32,435 nucleotides of DNA from an uncultured Saprospiraceae bacterium (GCA_938010715.1 CALLVG010000293.1:1-32435), one strand, 5' to 3'; numbered from the stretch's first letter, positions 22,505-30,785 are shown. Notes: generated from the sequence alone by a model not told the origin. A program made the numbers and translations.

Positions 22505-23692
22505 ATGTACAAAAGTGTAAAAAAACAGCTCAAACAAGAGCTCAAAGACATCAAAGATTCTGGACTTTTCAAATCAGAAAGAATAATAAACACTAAGCAG
22601 GGTGCTTCTATTCAAACTGAGAAAGGAGGAGAAGTTCTGAATTTTTGTGCCAATAATTATTTAGGACTTTCTTCAAATGCGAAGGTGATTCGTGCAGCAA
22701 AAAAGGCTATTACTGACCGTGGATATGGGATGTCATCTGTTCGATTTATTTGCGGAACACAGGACATTCACAAAGAATTGGAGCAAAAAACAGCAGACTT
22801 TTTGGGCATGGAGGATTGTATCCTTTACGCTGCTGCTTTTGATGCAAATGGTGGTTTGTTTGAGCCAATTTTAAATGCAGAAGATGCTATTATTTCTGAC
22901 CAATTAAATCATGCTTCTATCATTGATGGCATTCGTTTGTGTAAAGCAAAACGATACAGATACGCCAACAATAATATGGAAGAGTTGGAAAAAGTACTAA
23001 AAGAAAGCCAAGGTGCGCGTCGTAGATTAATCTTTACAGATGGTGTTTTTTCGATGGATGGAAATATCGCTCAACTGGATAAAATCTGTGACCTTGCCGA
23101 TAAATATGACGCAATGGTTGGAATTGACGAATGTCACTCCACTGGCTTCATGGGCAAAACTGGTCGAGGCACGCACGAATACCGAAATGTGATGGGAAGA
23201 GTAGATATTATCACTGGGACATACGGAAAGGCACTTGGAGGTGCATCTGGAGGTTTCACAGCAGCTCGAAAAGAAATCGTGGATATGCTGCGCCAGCGCT
23301 CCCGTCCATATTTGTTTTCAAATACTTTGGCGCCATCAATTGTCGGTGCATCTATCGAAGTTTTGGATATGTTAAGTACCACCACAAAACTTCGTGATAA
23401 ATTAGAACGCAACACGAAGTACTTTCGAAAAGAAATGACAAAAGCAGGATTTGACATACTCCCTGGAGAGCATCCGATTGTTCCAATCATGCTTTATGAT
23501 GCCGTACTTTCTCAAAAGTTTGCTGATGCACTTTTGAAAGAAGGAATCTATGTTATTGGCTTTTTCTATCCTGTGGTACCTAAAGGTCAAGCAAGAATTA
23601 GAGTTCAAATCTCTGCTGCTCACAGCCAAGACCATTTGAAAAAGGCCATTGCTGCATTTACTAAGGTCGGGAAAAAATTAGGAGTTATTTAA
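22505..23692 (+). CDS. kbl: Glycine C-acetyltransferase (2-amino-3-ketobutyrate CoA ligase)
   Basis: This pyridoxal-phosphate enzyme cleaves 2-amino-3-ketobutyrate with CoA to glycine and acetyl-CoA, the second step of threonine degradation after threonine dehydrogenase. From the ATG at 22505 the protein has 395 residues, close to the family's 397-398. Marks are [12 protein letters not shown], the [14 protein letters not shown] substrate region, [15 protein letters not shown] and the PLP-lysine motif [14 protein letters not shown] (Lys242). The related alpha-oxoamine synthases (8-amino-7-oxononanoate synthase, serine palmitoyltransferase) share the fold; the [12 protein letters not shown] segment favours Kbl. 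No tdh gene is present here. Confidence 0.93.
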   Translation: MYKSVKKQLKQELKDIKDSGLFKSERIINTKQGASIQTEKGGEVLNFCANNYLGLSSNAKVIRAAKKAITDRGYGMSSVRFICGTQDIHKELEQKTADFLGMEDCILYAAAFDANGGLFEPILNAEDAIISDQLNHASIIDGIRLCKAKRYRYANNNMEELEKVLKESQGARRRLIFTDGVFSMDGNIAQLDKICDLADKYDAMVGIDECHSTGFMGKTGRGTHEYRNVMGRVDIITGTYGKALGGASGGFTAARKEIVDMLRQRSRPYLFSNTLAPSIVGASIEVLDMLSTTTKLRDKLERNTKYFRKEMTKAGFDILPGEHPIVPIMLYDAVLSQKFADALLKEGIYVIGFFYPVVPKGQARIRVQISAAHSQDHLKKAIAAFTKVGKKLGVI

Positions 23693-23712
23693 AAAGGTCA
23701 AATAAAAAATGA

Positions 23713-23772
23713 TTAGATATGATTCCATTGCAAAAGAATTATTGAACTTCGCAAGCAATGGATTCTATCTAA
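23713..23772. repeat. Imperfect stem-loop after kbl
   Basis: TTAGATATGATTCCATTGC (23713-23731) and its near-complement (23755-23772) form a stem of about 17 pairs with a small bulge and a 23-nt loop. It begins 21 nt past the kbl stop codon. There is no following T-tract, so it may be a repeat or an RNA-stabilising 3' structure. Confidence 0.5.
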
Positions 23773-23778
23773 GAGCTT

Positions 23779-23945
23779 GATTAGGAATGTTCAAAAATAA
23801 ATTTACATTCCTTTGGTTGTTCTTTTTCCCTTCTGCTTAGTTGAAAAGCCTCGTAGAAGCGTTGTATCGCCTACGTCTTTCGCCTTGCAGAAGAAAAAAA
23901 TAATGGCCAATAGAAACGCAATTTATTTCTGAACCATTCCTAATC
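23779..23945. repeat. Long copy (167 bp) of the GGAATGGTTCA inverted-repeat element
   Basis: The ends are inverted repeats of about 25 nt: GATTAGGAATG-TTCAAAA on the left and the complement of GATTAGGAATGGTTCAGAAA on the right, differing by one deletion and one change. Ends and subterminal parts match the 59-bp copy at 3849-3907. The interior contains a module like that at 4165-4215 (AAGC.TCGT.GA.GC, GTATCG.CTACGT, GCCTT). It has no coding capacity and lies between the 3' ends of kbl and the HU gene. Confidence 0.72.
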
Positions 23946-23979
23946 ATTTCAAATTTTATTTTTATTACTAGCTTGGCTA

Positions 23980-24261
23980 TTATTCATCTCCGTTAATAAG
24001 AGACACGAGGTCTTTTCCCGCTTTAAATTTAACACGGGAACGCTGTCCAACTTTGACTTTTTCTAATGTTTTAGGATTGATGGCAATCCTCGGTGGTCGT
24101 GTTGTGACCGAAAAAGTTCCGAAGCCCATGAGAGTAACTTTTCCTTTACCTTCAAGAGCATGACTCATGCAATTCAAGGCCGTATTGACAATTTCAGTAA
24201 TTTCAGTTCGCGGATAATTTGTATCCTCCGATATCTGGTTGATAAGATCGGCTTTATTCAT
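23980..24261 (-). CDS. HU family DNA-binding protein
   Basis: The protein is a 93-residue nucleoid-associated DNA-bending protein that acts as a dimer. The start MNKADLINQISEDTNYPR is the classical HU/IHF helical opening. LMGFGTFSVTTRPPR leads into the DNA arm, whose tip Pro is preserved in AINPKT, and the C-terminal part VKFKAGKDLVSLI closes the fold. Length is usual for HU. The arm differs from the RKGRNP consensus of HU (PPRIAINP), so some functional specialisation is possible, and it could be one of several HU paralogues. It is transcribed alone and divergently from a small lipoprotein gene. Confidence 0.93.
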   Translation of the reverse strand: MNKADLINQISEDTNYPRTEITEIVNTALNCMSHALEGKGKVTLMGFGTFSVTTRPPRIAINPKTLEKVKVGQRSRVKFKAGKDLVSLINGDE

Positions 24262-24398
24262 TTTTCTGTTTGTTTTGCCCGCTAGGATTTAGTACGGGTC
24301 TTTATTTAAAAATTCCTTGTTAAAAAAATAAATTTGCTAATGTGAAGTGCCTAAGTAAAGTTGAAAGAATAAATATTTTCAAATATTTTTGGTTCAGA

Positions 24399-24417
24399 GA
24401 CAAATTCAAGATTTGTC
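24399..24417. promoter_or_regulatory. Palindrome A upstream of HU gene
   Basis: GACAAAT-TCAAG-ATTTGTC is a perfect 7+5+7 inverted repeat in the divergent region between the HU and small lipoprotein genes. A similar palindrome lies 48 nt further on. Confidence 0.35.
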
Positions 24418-24465
24418 AAAATTAATACGTCGCTAAAATTACAAAGTTTTTTTTAAGAAAAGTAA

Positions 24466-24484
24466 CCAAATCTTAAAGATTTGG
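24466..24484. promoter_or_regulatory. Palindrome B upstream of the small lipoprotein gene
   Basis: CCAAATC-TTAAA-GATTTGG is a perfect 7+5+7 inverted repeat 54 nt before the small lipoprotein ATG. It shares CAAAT and GATTTG with palindrome A, so the two may be sites for one regulator. Confidence 0.35.
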
Positions 24485-24538
24485 AATTTGAAAAAGTTGT
24501 AAATTGCCGTTTTTATTCACTCGATAGAATTTTTAGAA

Positions 24539-24754
24539 ATGAAATTATTCAAAAAACATTTTCTTTTTTCTTTAATAATTTTGGCTTGCTTGGGTTTGAT
24601 GACTACCTCACAATCCTGTAAAACAAAGGAAGGTTGCCCAACCAACGAATACACAGCCAAGACCAATAAGAAAGGAAACTTCAAGTCTGGAAAAGGAAAA
24701 TCTCAATTATTTCCTGGAAAAATGCGCAAGAAAATCAAGAAAAAAGAATTATAA
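24539..24754 (+). CDS. Small basic predicted lipoprotein
   Basis: The 71-residue protein has a clear N-terminal hydrophobic signal (FLFSLIILACLGLMTTS) followed by QSCKTKEGC, so it is probably exported and lipidated at Cys27, although the lipobox is weak. The remainder is short, strongly basic and low in complexity (KTNKKGNFKSGKGKS; KMRKKIKKKEL). The signal, an ATG at a normal distance from a possible upstream control region and the lack of any competing frame support it as a real gene. I do not recognise the family and cannot name a function. A cationic surface or periplasmic peptide binding anionic polymers is a guess only. Confidence 0.65.
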   Translation: MKLFKKHFLFSLIILACLGLMTTSQSCKTKEGCPTNEYTAKTNKKGNFKSGKGKSQLFPGKMRKKIKKKEL

Positions 24755-24858
24755 AAAAAAGTTAGTCAAACGAAAAATTTCAATAAAAAATAGAAATCAA
24801 TTAGTTTTTTGAGTTAAATTTTTTCGATTAACAATCTGATTTCAATATCTCCTCCAAT

Positions 24859-26034
24859 ATGCAAATAGGTGTTTTAGGATCTGGTGCGATGGGTACTGGA
24901 ATTGCACAAGTAGCTGCTCAAGCAGGTCATGATGTTATTTTATTTGATAAAAACCCGACAGCCATTGAGCGGGCAAAACAAAAGCTTTTAAAGGTTTTGA
25001 ATCGCTTAGTCGAAAAAGGTAAAATGACCGATGCAGAAGCAAAAGGCATTTTTGGGCGCATCTACTTTGTAGATAATATTTATGCCTACAAAGATTGCGG
25101 TCTCATTATCGAAGCTATTATCGAAAATTTAGATATCAAAAAAGATGTCTTTGATCAATTGGCGGACATCGTTTCAAAGGATTGTATTTTAGCATCAAAT
25201 ACCTCTTCCCTATCAATTACCTCCATTGCAGGGTCTGTCATCCATCCAGAACGATTTATCGGAGTTCATTTTTTCAACCCTGCACCGGTTATGAAGTTGG
25301 TTGAAATTATTCCTGCCATGCAAACGGCTTCGTCAATAACCCAACAAGCAAGAGATTTGATAGACTCTTGGGGGAAATTGACTGTTTTAGTTAAAGACAC
25401 TCCAGGATTTATTGTCAATAGATTGGCTCGTCCTTTTTATGGAGAAGCGATTCGTATTTATGAAGAAGGATTTGCAGATTTTGCGACCATAGATTGGGCC
25501 ATGACAGAACTTGGTGGTTTCCGTATGGGACCATTTACTTTAATGGATTTTATTGGAAATGATGTGAATTACGCTGTGACGGAATCTGTTTGGAAATCAT
25601 TTTACCACGATCCTCGCTACAAACCCTCGTTCACTCAAAAGCGACTTTCGGAAGCAGGTTGGTTAGGTAGAAAAACGGGAAAAGGATATTTTGATTACAG
25701 TGAAAATGCAGGAGAGCCAGCGCCAAAAAAAGATAAAGAACTTGGCGAGCAAATCGTTTGGAGAATAGTTGTCATGCTCATCAATGAAGCAGCAGATGCA
25801 CTTTATTTAAAAATTGCCTCAAAAGAAGATTTGGACTTGGCCATGGAAAAAGGAGTAAATTACCCAAAAGGATTACTCCGGTGGGCAGACGAGAAAGGAA
25901 TCGTTCAATGTGTTGAAACCTTGGATAGACTCTTTGACGAATACCATGAAGAGCGTTATCGCTGCAGCCCAATGTTGAGAAACATGGCGCGCGAAGGCAA
26001 GAAATTTTATTTAAATGCAGCAGAAAAAGTCTAA
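24859..26034 (+). CDS. 3-hydroxyacyl-CoA dehydrogenase
   Basis: The NAD-dependent enzyme oxidises L-3-hydroxyacyl-CoA to 3-oxoacyl-CoA, in fatty-acid beta-oxidation or in aromatic and short-chain acyl-CoA pathways. The 391-residue protein has the Rossmann start IGVLGSGAMGTGIA, the catalytic His in VHFFNPAPVMKLVEIIP (His137 with Glu149), the SNTSSLSIT segment and the C-terminal dimerisation domain (DTPGFIVNRL, GPFTLMDFIGNDV). An extra C-terminal copy-like region (INEAADALYLKIASKEDLDLAMEKGVNYPKG) makes it longer than the usual 280-300-residue form, as in PaaH-like types with a duplicated C domain. Its stop overlaps a convergent small gene by 4 nt. Confidence 0.95.
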   Translation: MQIGVLGSGAMGTGIAQVAAQAGHDVILFDKNPTAIERAKQKLLKVLNRLVEKGKMTDAEAKGIFGRIYFVDNIYAYKDCGLIIEAIIENLDIKKDVFDQLADIVSKDCILASNTSSLSITSIAGSVIHPERFIGVHFFNPAPVMKLVEIIPAMQTASSITQQARDLIDSWGKLTVLVKDTPGFIVNRLARPFYGEAIRIYEEGFADFATIDWAMTELGGFRMGPFTLMDFIGNDVNYAVTESVWKSFYHDPRYKPSFTQKRLSEAGWLGRKTGKGYFDYSENAGEPAPKKDKELGEQIVWRIVVMLINEAADALYLKIASKEDLDLAMEKGVNYPKGLLRWADEKGIVQCVETLDRLFDEYHEERYRCSPMLRNMAREGKKFYLNAAEKV

Positions 26035-26243
26035 TGAGATTTCTTCTTCTGTTTTTGATGTCCCCTACTTAAAATCACAAAACTTAAGCCTACCATTCCG
26101 AACAATAATGCAGGCGTGATTAGGTCTTGTGGCCAACCAACATAGAAAACTCTAAGTTCTCTGGAAAGCCAAAGTAGTAATAATAGAATGGTCAAACCAG
26201 CCGAAACCAGATATCCGATTCTATACATTTTTGAATAATTCAT
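26031..26243 (-). CDS. Small membrane protein with two transmembrane segments
   Basis: The 70-residue product from the ATG at 26243 has two predicted membrane helices (YLVSAGLTILLLLLWL and TPALLFGMVGLSFVIL) separated by the loop REL...WPQD, and a very basic C terminus (HQKQKKKSH). A much longer reading frame exists upstream, but its extra 109 residues have no signal or hydrophobic pattern and overlap the next plus-strand gene, so I reject it. I do not recognise the family. Its stop codon overlaps that of the 3-hydroxyacyl-CoA dehydrogenase gene, in convergent orientation. Confidence 0.7.
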   Translation of the reverse strand: MNYSKMYRIGYLVSAGLTILLLLLWLSRELRVFYVGWPQDLITPALLFGMVGLSFVILSRGHQKQKKKSH

Positions 26244-26454
26244 GGTTATGTCTATGTGTAGATTCTCTAAAGGTGGGGCCTGAGTTATCAATGAAACAAA
26301 AGAATGAGGGCGCCTCCTTGAGTAGCTAAAACACTGCTTTAAAAATTCATTGATTTTGTTCTCAATCGCAAATTGCGGACTTTTTTTCAATTTTTCTAAT
26401 CTAAAGACTTGATATTCAGCGATCAAGCATAGTTTTACCCAAAAATTAGCCCTT

Positions 26455-27420
26455 ATGTTTAAAAATATTCTTTTGTATTGTTTGGTTTTATTGTCTTCTT
26501 CTGTTTCTGGACAAGAAATTATAGACCAAACCTTAACGTTCCAAAACGATCCAGCTAAGAAATATTCCATTTATGTTCCTTCTGGATATGATGAAAATGT
26601 TCCTTCAAAGATGATGCTTGGACTACATCCTCTGAACACAAGTAGATGGAATTCTACAAGTTGGAGAGATACACTCATTGGTTTTGTTGAAAAAAACAAT
26701 TTGCTTTTAATCTGTCCAGACGGTGGCTCAGATGGTAGGATTGATGATCAAATTGATACTGCATTCACTACTGTAATGATTGATTCCATGCTTCAATGGT
26801 ATAATGTTGACGAAGAGAAAATTTTCGTAATGGGATTTTCATGGGGAGGAAGAACCGTTTATTCTTATGGCTTGAATCATGTAAACAGATTTGCAGGTTT
26901 TATGCCAATTGGCGCAGCAGCTCAAGCCTTTTCTGGCAATGAAGCTTGGTTTGAAAATGCAAAAGACCAGCCTTTTTACCTCATTCACGGAAGTAACGAT
27001 TCGCCTAATTCGAGATTTACTCGTTTTATAAATGCGTTGGAGCGAAATAATGCTTGTGTCGAATCCAACCTCCTTCAAGGAGTCGGTCACACTGTAGATT
27101 TTGCAAATCGAGATCAGATTCTAACTGACGCATTTAACTGGTTAGACAGTCAGGAGTGTGGCGTTTCTTCTGTTAATGAAAGTTTAGAAAATCAAATAAA
27201 GGTTTTCCCAAACCCAGCAACCGCAGGTCAAATTTTAAATATTGAAACACAACTTCCCATCGAAAAGATTGAAATTTTTAACTCAAATGGAAAATTGATT
27301 TTAAAAGATAATAACACTAATCAAGTTCAGCTTTCTAAAACTCAGTTTACAACAGGATTTTACTCTCTCCGAATTTATACCAAAGAAGGTGTAGCCGTTA
27401 AGAAAATAGAATTATTCTAA
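26455..27420 (+). CDS. T9SS-exported alpha/beta-hydrolase (esterase/polyester depolymerase-like)
   Basis: The 321-residue protein has a signal peptide ending SSVSGQ, an alpha/beta-hydrolase domain to about residue 235 and a type A T9SS sorting domain from about 248 (VFPNPATAGQ to YSLRIYTKEG). Catalytic residues are visible: nucleophile Ser129 in GFSWGG, acid Asp182 in HGSND and His212 in GVGHT. The sequence YSIYVPSGYDENVPSKMMLGLHP and the triad order resemble the PHB-depolymerase/feruloyl-esterase-like group (LpqC type). It is probably secreted to the cell surface to cleave esters. The substrate is unknown, and lipase or peptidase activity cannot be excluded. Confidence 0.9.
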   Translation: MFKNILLYCLVLLSSSVSGQEIIDQTLTFQNDPAKKYSIYVPSGYDENVPSKMMLGLHPLNTSRWNSTSWRDTLIGFVEKNNLLLICPDGGSDGRIDDQIDTAFTTVMIDSMLQWYNVDEEKIFVMGFSWGGRTVYSYGLNHVNRFAGFMPIGAAAQAFSGNEAWFENAKDQPFYLIHGSNDSPNSRFTRFINALERNNACVESNLLQGVGHTVDFANRDQILTDAFNWLDSQECGVSSVNESLENQIKVFPNPATAGQILNIETQLPIEKIEIFNSNGKLILKDNNTNQVQLSKTQFTTGFYSLRIYTKEGVAVKKIELF

Positions 27421-27427
27421 AAAATAT

Positions 27428-27464
27428 CATCCAACTTGCTTGAGGTATTCAAGCAAGTTGGATG
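27428..27464. terminator. Perfect 16-bp hairpin after the hydrolase gene
   Basis: CATCCAACTTGCTTGA (27428-27443) and its complement (27449-27464) form a perfect 16-bp stem with loop GGTAT, 7 nt past the stop codon. No T-tract follows on the plus strand. On the minus strand a T-run (ATATTTTTT) follows. It is likely a transcript end or stabiliser. Confidence 0.6.
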
Positions 27465-27542
27465 AATCCTCACCTGCCATTTTCTTAGATATAAATTTCC
27501 ATAAAATAATCAAGGCCGTACAATAAATCTCGCTATTTCAAT

Positions 27543-27550
27543 TAACTTTG
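27543..27550 (+). promoter_or_regulatory. Putative -7 element for scoA
   Basis: TAACTTTG, followed by GC, matches TAnnTTTG exactly and lies 20 nt before the scoA ATG, predicting a very short leader. No TTG -33 box is evident. Confidence 0.4.
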
Positions 27551-27569
27551 GCGACCAAAATTAATTGAA

Positions 27570-28271
27570 ATGGATAAACGCGTCGAGAATGCAAAAGCCG
27601 CCTGTGAAGGCATCGAAAGTAATATGACTTTGATGCTCGGAGGGTTCGGTCTTTGCGGTATTCCTGAGAATTGTATCACCGAATTGGTCAAAAAAAATGT
27701 GAATGGCCTTACCTGTATTTCAAATAATGCAGGCGTTGATGACTTTGGTTTAGGACTACTTTTACAAAAAAAGCAAATCAAAAAAATGATTTCTTCCTAC
27801 GTAGGTGAAAATGATGAATTTGAGCGTCAAATGCTTTCAGGTGAATTGGAAGTCGATTTGATTCCTCAAGGTTCTCTTGCTGCTCGATGCTACGCTGGAG
27901 GTGCTGGAATGCCTGCTTTTTTCACCCCTGCTGGTTTTGGAACTGAGGTTGGTGAGGGAAAAGAGGTAAGATGGTTCAATGGAAAACCACATCTATTGGA
28001 ATCTGCTCTTACTGCTGATTTTGCAATCGTAAAAGCTTGGAAAGGAGACCGTTTTGGTAACCTTATCTATAAAGGTACTGCCCGGAATTTCAACCCAATG
28101 ATGGCAATGGCAGGTAGAATTACAATTGCTGAAGTTGAGGAACTGGTTGAACCCGGTGAACTGGATCCAAACTTCATTCATACACCAGGCGTTTTTGTGC
28201 AAAGAATTTTTCAAGGGAAAGATTATGAGAAACGAATTGAACAACGAACCATTCGCCAACGTGAATCATAA
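27570..28271 (+). CDS. scoA: 3-oxoacid CoA-transferase subunit A
   Basis: This is subunit A of a family I CoA-transferase, likely succinyl-CoA:3-ketoacid CoA-transferase, which moves CoA to acetoacetate. The 233 residues fit the family. Marks are the glycine-rich [15 protein letters not shown] (about 22-35), [30 protein letters not shown] and [23 protein letters not shown]. The next gene is the B subunit, which carries the catalytic Glu. The two together form a two-gene operon. With 3-hydroxyacyl-CoA dehydrogenase nearby, it suggests ketone-body or short-chain fatty-acid use. Confidence 0.95.
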   Translation: MDKRVENAKAACEGIESNMTLMLGGFGLCGIPENCITELVKKNVNGLTCISNNAGVDDFGLGLLLQKKQIKKMISSYVGENDEFERQMLSGELEVDLIPQGSLAARCYAGGAGMPAFFTPAGFGTEVGEGKEVRWFNGKPHLLESALTADFAIVKAWKGDRFGNLIYKGTARNFNPMMAMAGRITIAEVEELVEPGELDPNFIHTPGVFVQRIFQGKDYEKRIEQRTIRQRES

Positions 28272-28341
28272 ATTCTTAAACAACTTCTAAACAAGTCAAC
28301 GAACTAATAAAGATTCTTCCGCTTTTTCAAATAAAAAATAG

Positions 28342-28995
28342 ATGCTAAGCAAAGATCAAATCGCTCAACGGATAGCTCAAGAACTTCAAAACAATTGGTA
28401 CGTCAATTTGGGAATCGGTATTCCTACTTTGATAGCGAACCATGTTCCAAAAGATGTAAATGTCGTTTTTCAATCAGAGAATGGAATTTTGGGCATGGGC
28501 CCTTTTCCGTACGAAGGAGAAGAGGATGCAGACTTGATAAATGCTGGAAAACAAACCATCACCGCAATGCCTGGCGCTGTTATTTTTGACAGTGCTACCA
28601 GTTTTGCGATGATAAGAGGTCAACATATCAATCTTACTGTTCTAGGTGCAATGGAGGTATCGGACCAAGGTGACATCGCCAATTGGAAAATTCCAGGTCG
28701 AATGGTGAAAGGTATGGGCGGTGCAATGGACTTGGTAGCTTCCGCTGAAAATATCATTGTAGCCATGATGCACACCAACAAACGAGGCCAATCAAAACTT
28801 TTGAGACAATGTAGTCTTCCTTTGACTGGTGTAAAATGTGTCAAAAAAGTGGTCACCAACTTGGCTGTTTTAGATATCACGGACAAAGGATTCAAATTGC
28901 TCGAAAGAGCACCGGGCGTTACCGTGGAAGAAATTGAAAAAGCAACTGCAGGTCGATTAATAGTGGAAGGTGATATTCCTGAAATGGAACTATAA
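28342..28995 (+). CDS. scoB: 3-oxoacid CoA-transferase subunit B
   Basis: This is subunit B of the CoA-transferase, 217 residues. Its fold begins with YVNLGIGIPTLIANHVP, and the catalytic Glu46 is in QSENGILGMGP, which forms the covalent glutamyl-CoA thioester in this family. Other marks are GKQTITAMPGAVIFDSATSFAMIRGQHINLTVLGAMEVS and PGRMVKGMGGAMDLVA. The gene begins 70 nt after scoA on the same strand, so they should be co-transcribed. The substrate (acetoacetate versus other 3-oxoacids such as 3-oxoadipate) is not set by the sequence alone; the segment lengths fit the succinyl-CoA:acetoacetate type. Confidence 0.95.
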   Translation: MLSKDQIAQRIAQELQNNWYVNLGIGIPTLIANHVPKDVNVVFQSENGILGMGPFPYEGEEDADLINAGKQTITAMPGAVIFDSATSFAMIRGQHINLTVLGAMEVSDQGDIANWKIPGRMVKGMGGAMDLVASAENIIVAMMHTNKRGQSKLLRQCSLPLTGVKCVKKVVTNLAVLDITDKGFKLLERAPGVTVEEIEKATAGRLIVEGDIPEMEL

Positions 28996-29128
28996 GATCT
29001 TTAATACCCAGAGTATAAACTATTGCGGTATTTACTCTTAAAATTAACAGAAAACTATGAGTTTTTTATTGAAATATCAGAGTTTTTACTATTTTTAGCC
29101 AAGTTACAGACTTAAATTTCTATGAATC

Positions 29129-29536
29129 ATGACATTACCGAGTACAAATTATCTTCCCCTAACCATATTTTTCTTCTTGATATTCAGTTTTAACATCCAA
29201 GCTCAATATTCTACCGACGCCGTCGAGTTAGAAGGAAAATGGGAGTTAGAAATTGAAGGAGAAGATAAGAATGCCATTCTAATTATTGAACCAAGAACAG
29301 GCCCGATTGCAATAGGAACTTTCCAAGGATTGCCAGTCATTATAAATGTAAACGGCAGTAACATAAATTTTGTCTGTGACAAAAAGAAGAAAGGCAAGCG
29401 CAAAAGAGTACGATTTATAGGTTCATCCAAAGACTCCAAAATCTCTGGGAAAATGTATTTCCACCCTGGTAATTATGTTGGAAAATATGTTGAATGGAAA
29501 GCTTCCAAACAAAAAAAATCAAGCATTATTAATTGA
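29129..29536 (+). CDS. Small exported protein of unknown function
   Basis: The 135-residue protein has a signal peptide (LTIFFFLIFSFNIQAQ) and a single small beta-rich domain with LEGKWELEIEGEDKNAILIIEP near its start, followed by a hydrophilic, Lys-rich C-terminal half (CDKKKKGKRKRVRF). The pattern W.LEI.G..K.A.L.I.P, with GTFQGLPVIINVNG and GKMYF, is like small lipocalin-type domains of the DUF2147/heme-binding kind, but I cannot assign a family. It is convergent with the anti-sigma-like gene, with 33 nt between. An alternative is an uncharacterised lineage-specific periplasmic protein. Confidence 0.7.
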   Translation: MTLPSTNYLPLTIFFFLIFSFNIQAQYSTDAVELEGKWELEIEGEDKNAILIIEPRTGPIAIGTFQGLPVIINVNGSNINFVCDKKKKGKRKRVRFIGSSKDSKISGKMYFHPGNYVGKYVEWKASKQKKSSIIN

Positions 29537-29569
29537 AGAAACAACGTTCAAAAAATAACTGAGGAAAGA

Positions 29570-30706
29570 TCAATCAACTCTATTCATTTGCCTAAAAGCA
29601 TTGTTTGATTGAAGAATGTTTCTTTGTCGCAAAAATTGCGTTTGTGTTGGTGCAATATTTTGTATTTCAAATTCATATTTTGAATTAGAGATATTAGAGA
29701 TTATTAAATTCTTAGGTGCTCCCCCACTATTCGTAAAATTCCAATTATTACTGGAACTCGAAGTCAAAACAAACTTAGTTTGTTCGTTGACGGTATCAAT
29801 ATTTTGAAAGAAATAGATTTTATCCTCAATTTGTTTGATGCACATATTTTCTGTAAAAATCGTATCGTCTTCTTGTAACAAATAGCCCGTACCCCAAATC
29901 GAATTTGAAGAATCTGCTACCCATTTTTCAACAGATTTCATATCTGCTCTTTTCTGCTCCCAATTACCGACCAACCATCGAAGGTTATTCAAATCATTAA
30001 ATTTCTTCTTAACTATACTTTTAGATTTACGTCCCGAGATAACAGCAGGAACATCCATGTTTATTGAAACACTGGAGGCATCTTCCGATTGATCATAAGA
30101 TTCGGTAGCTGCTATTTCTCCATTTTGGGGAGCAATCACTAATGCACCTGTCGTTGGGTCTGCTATTTCATTTTCAGCAATTAGCGATTGATCTGCCGTT
30201 GTATTTCTAATTTCAATGTTATTTCTTTTTTCAGCAATTAGCGGATCAGGTTTTGTACGAATTTTAGATTTTTGAATATCCCGAGGTTTGAGTTTAGCCA
30301 CTTTGTTATATGCCAAATTTTCATTTCTACGAAAATCAGATTTATTATCCGCAAACAATGCACGGTATTTATTCGAAATCTGCCATTCTTTTTGAAAATC
30401 ACTTTCTGAGTCGGTGTAAACCAAATCTTCCACATAAAAAGCAGCTAATTCTTCCATCATAGAATTCTCAGCGACTGCTTTACTCGCTGAATTATTTGGG
30501 CTTCTTTGCAAAATAAAAACTGCTCCTACTAAGGCTACAAAACTCGCTGCGATAGCCCACCAATTAATTTTTCGCACTGGAACGACTATCTCTTTTTTAT
30601 CATCTAATTTACGTTCCAATTTTGACCACGCATCATTAGAAGGCCGAGAAGAGAATTGCTCATCTTCCTGCCGAAATAAATCAAATATTGTTTTTTGCAT
30701 TCCCAT
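29570..30706 (-). CDS. Anti-sigma-like membrane protein with C-terminal DUF6265-like domain
   Basis: The 378-residue protein has a cytoplasmic N-terminal part (about 1-45) with MQKTIFDLFRQEDEQFSSRPSNDAWSKLERKL, one membrane helix at about 48-67 (WWAIAASFVALVGAVFIL) and a long low-complexity linker. The extracytoplasmic C-terminal domain (about 240-350) contains LRWLVGNWEQK and NSIWGTGYLLQEDDTIFTEN. The N-terminal half resembles Bacteroidota proteins that sit beside sigma factors and act as anti-sigma-like regulators, and the C-terminal segment resembles DUF6265. No ECF sigma factor is adjacent in the window, so the sigma partner is unproven. A second ATG at 30700 is an equally good start. Confidence 0.78.
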   Translation of the reverse strand: MGMQKTIFDLFRQEDEQFSSRPSNDAWSKLERKLDDKKEIVVPVRKINWWAIAASFVALVGAVFILQRSPNNSASKAVAENSMMEELAAFYVEDLVYTDSESDFQKEWQISNKYRALFADNKSDFRRNENLAYNKVAKLKPRDIQKSKIRTKPDPLIAEKRNNIEIRNTTADQSLIAENEIADPTTGALVIAPQNGEIAATESYDQSEDASSVSINMDVPAVISGRKSKSIVKKKFNDLNNLRWLVGNWEQKRADMKSVEKWVADSSNSIWGTGYLLQEDDTIFTENMCIKQIEDKIYFFQNIDTVNEQTKFVLTSSSSNNWNFTNSGGAPKNLIISNISNSKYEFEIQNIAPTQTQFLRQRNILQSNNAFRQMNRVD

Positions 30707-30785
30707 TTGAGTAAGAAAAAATTACTTAAGTTTTGAAGTTGTTTGATTTTAAACAACCATAAATTTAAAGCTTATTGAATAGACT

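Noticed and set aside
26244-26570. Long upstream extension of the small membrane protein gene (109 residues more).
   Set aside because: The extra part overlaps the hydrolase gene's signal sequence and shows no structure; the 70-residue version starts with a normal membrane-protein pattern.
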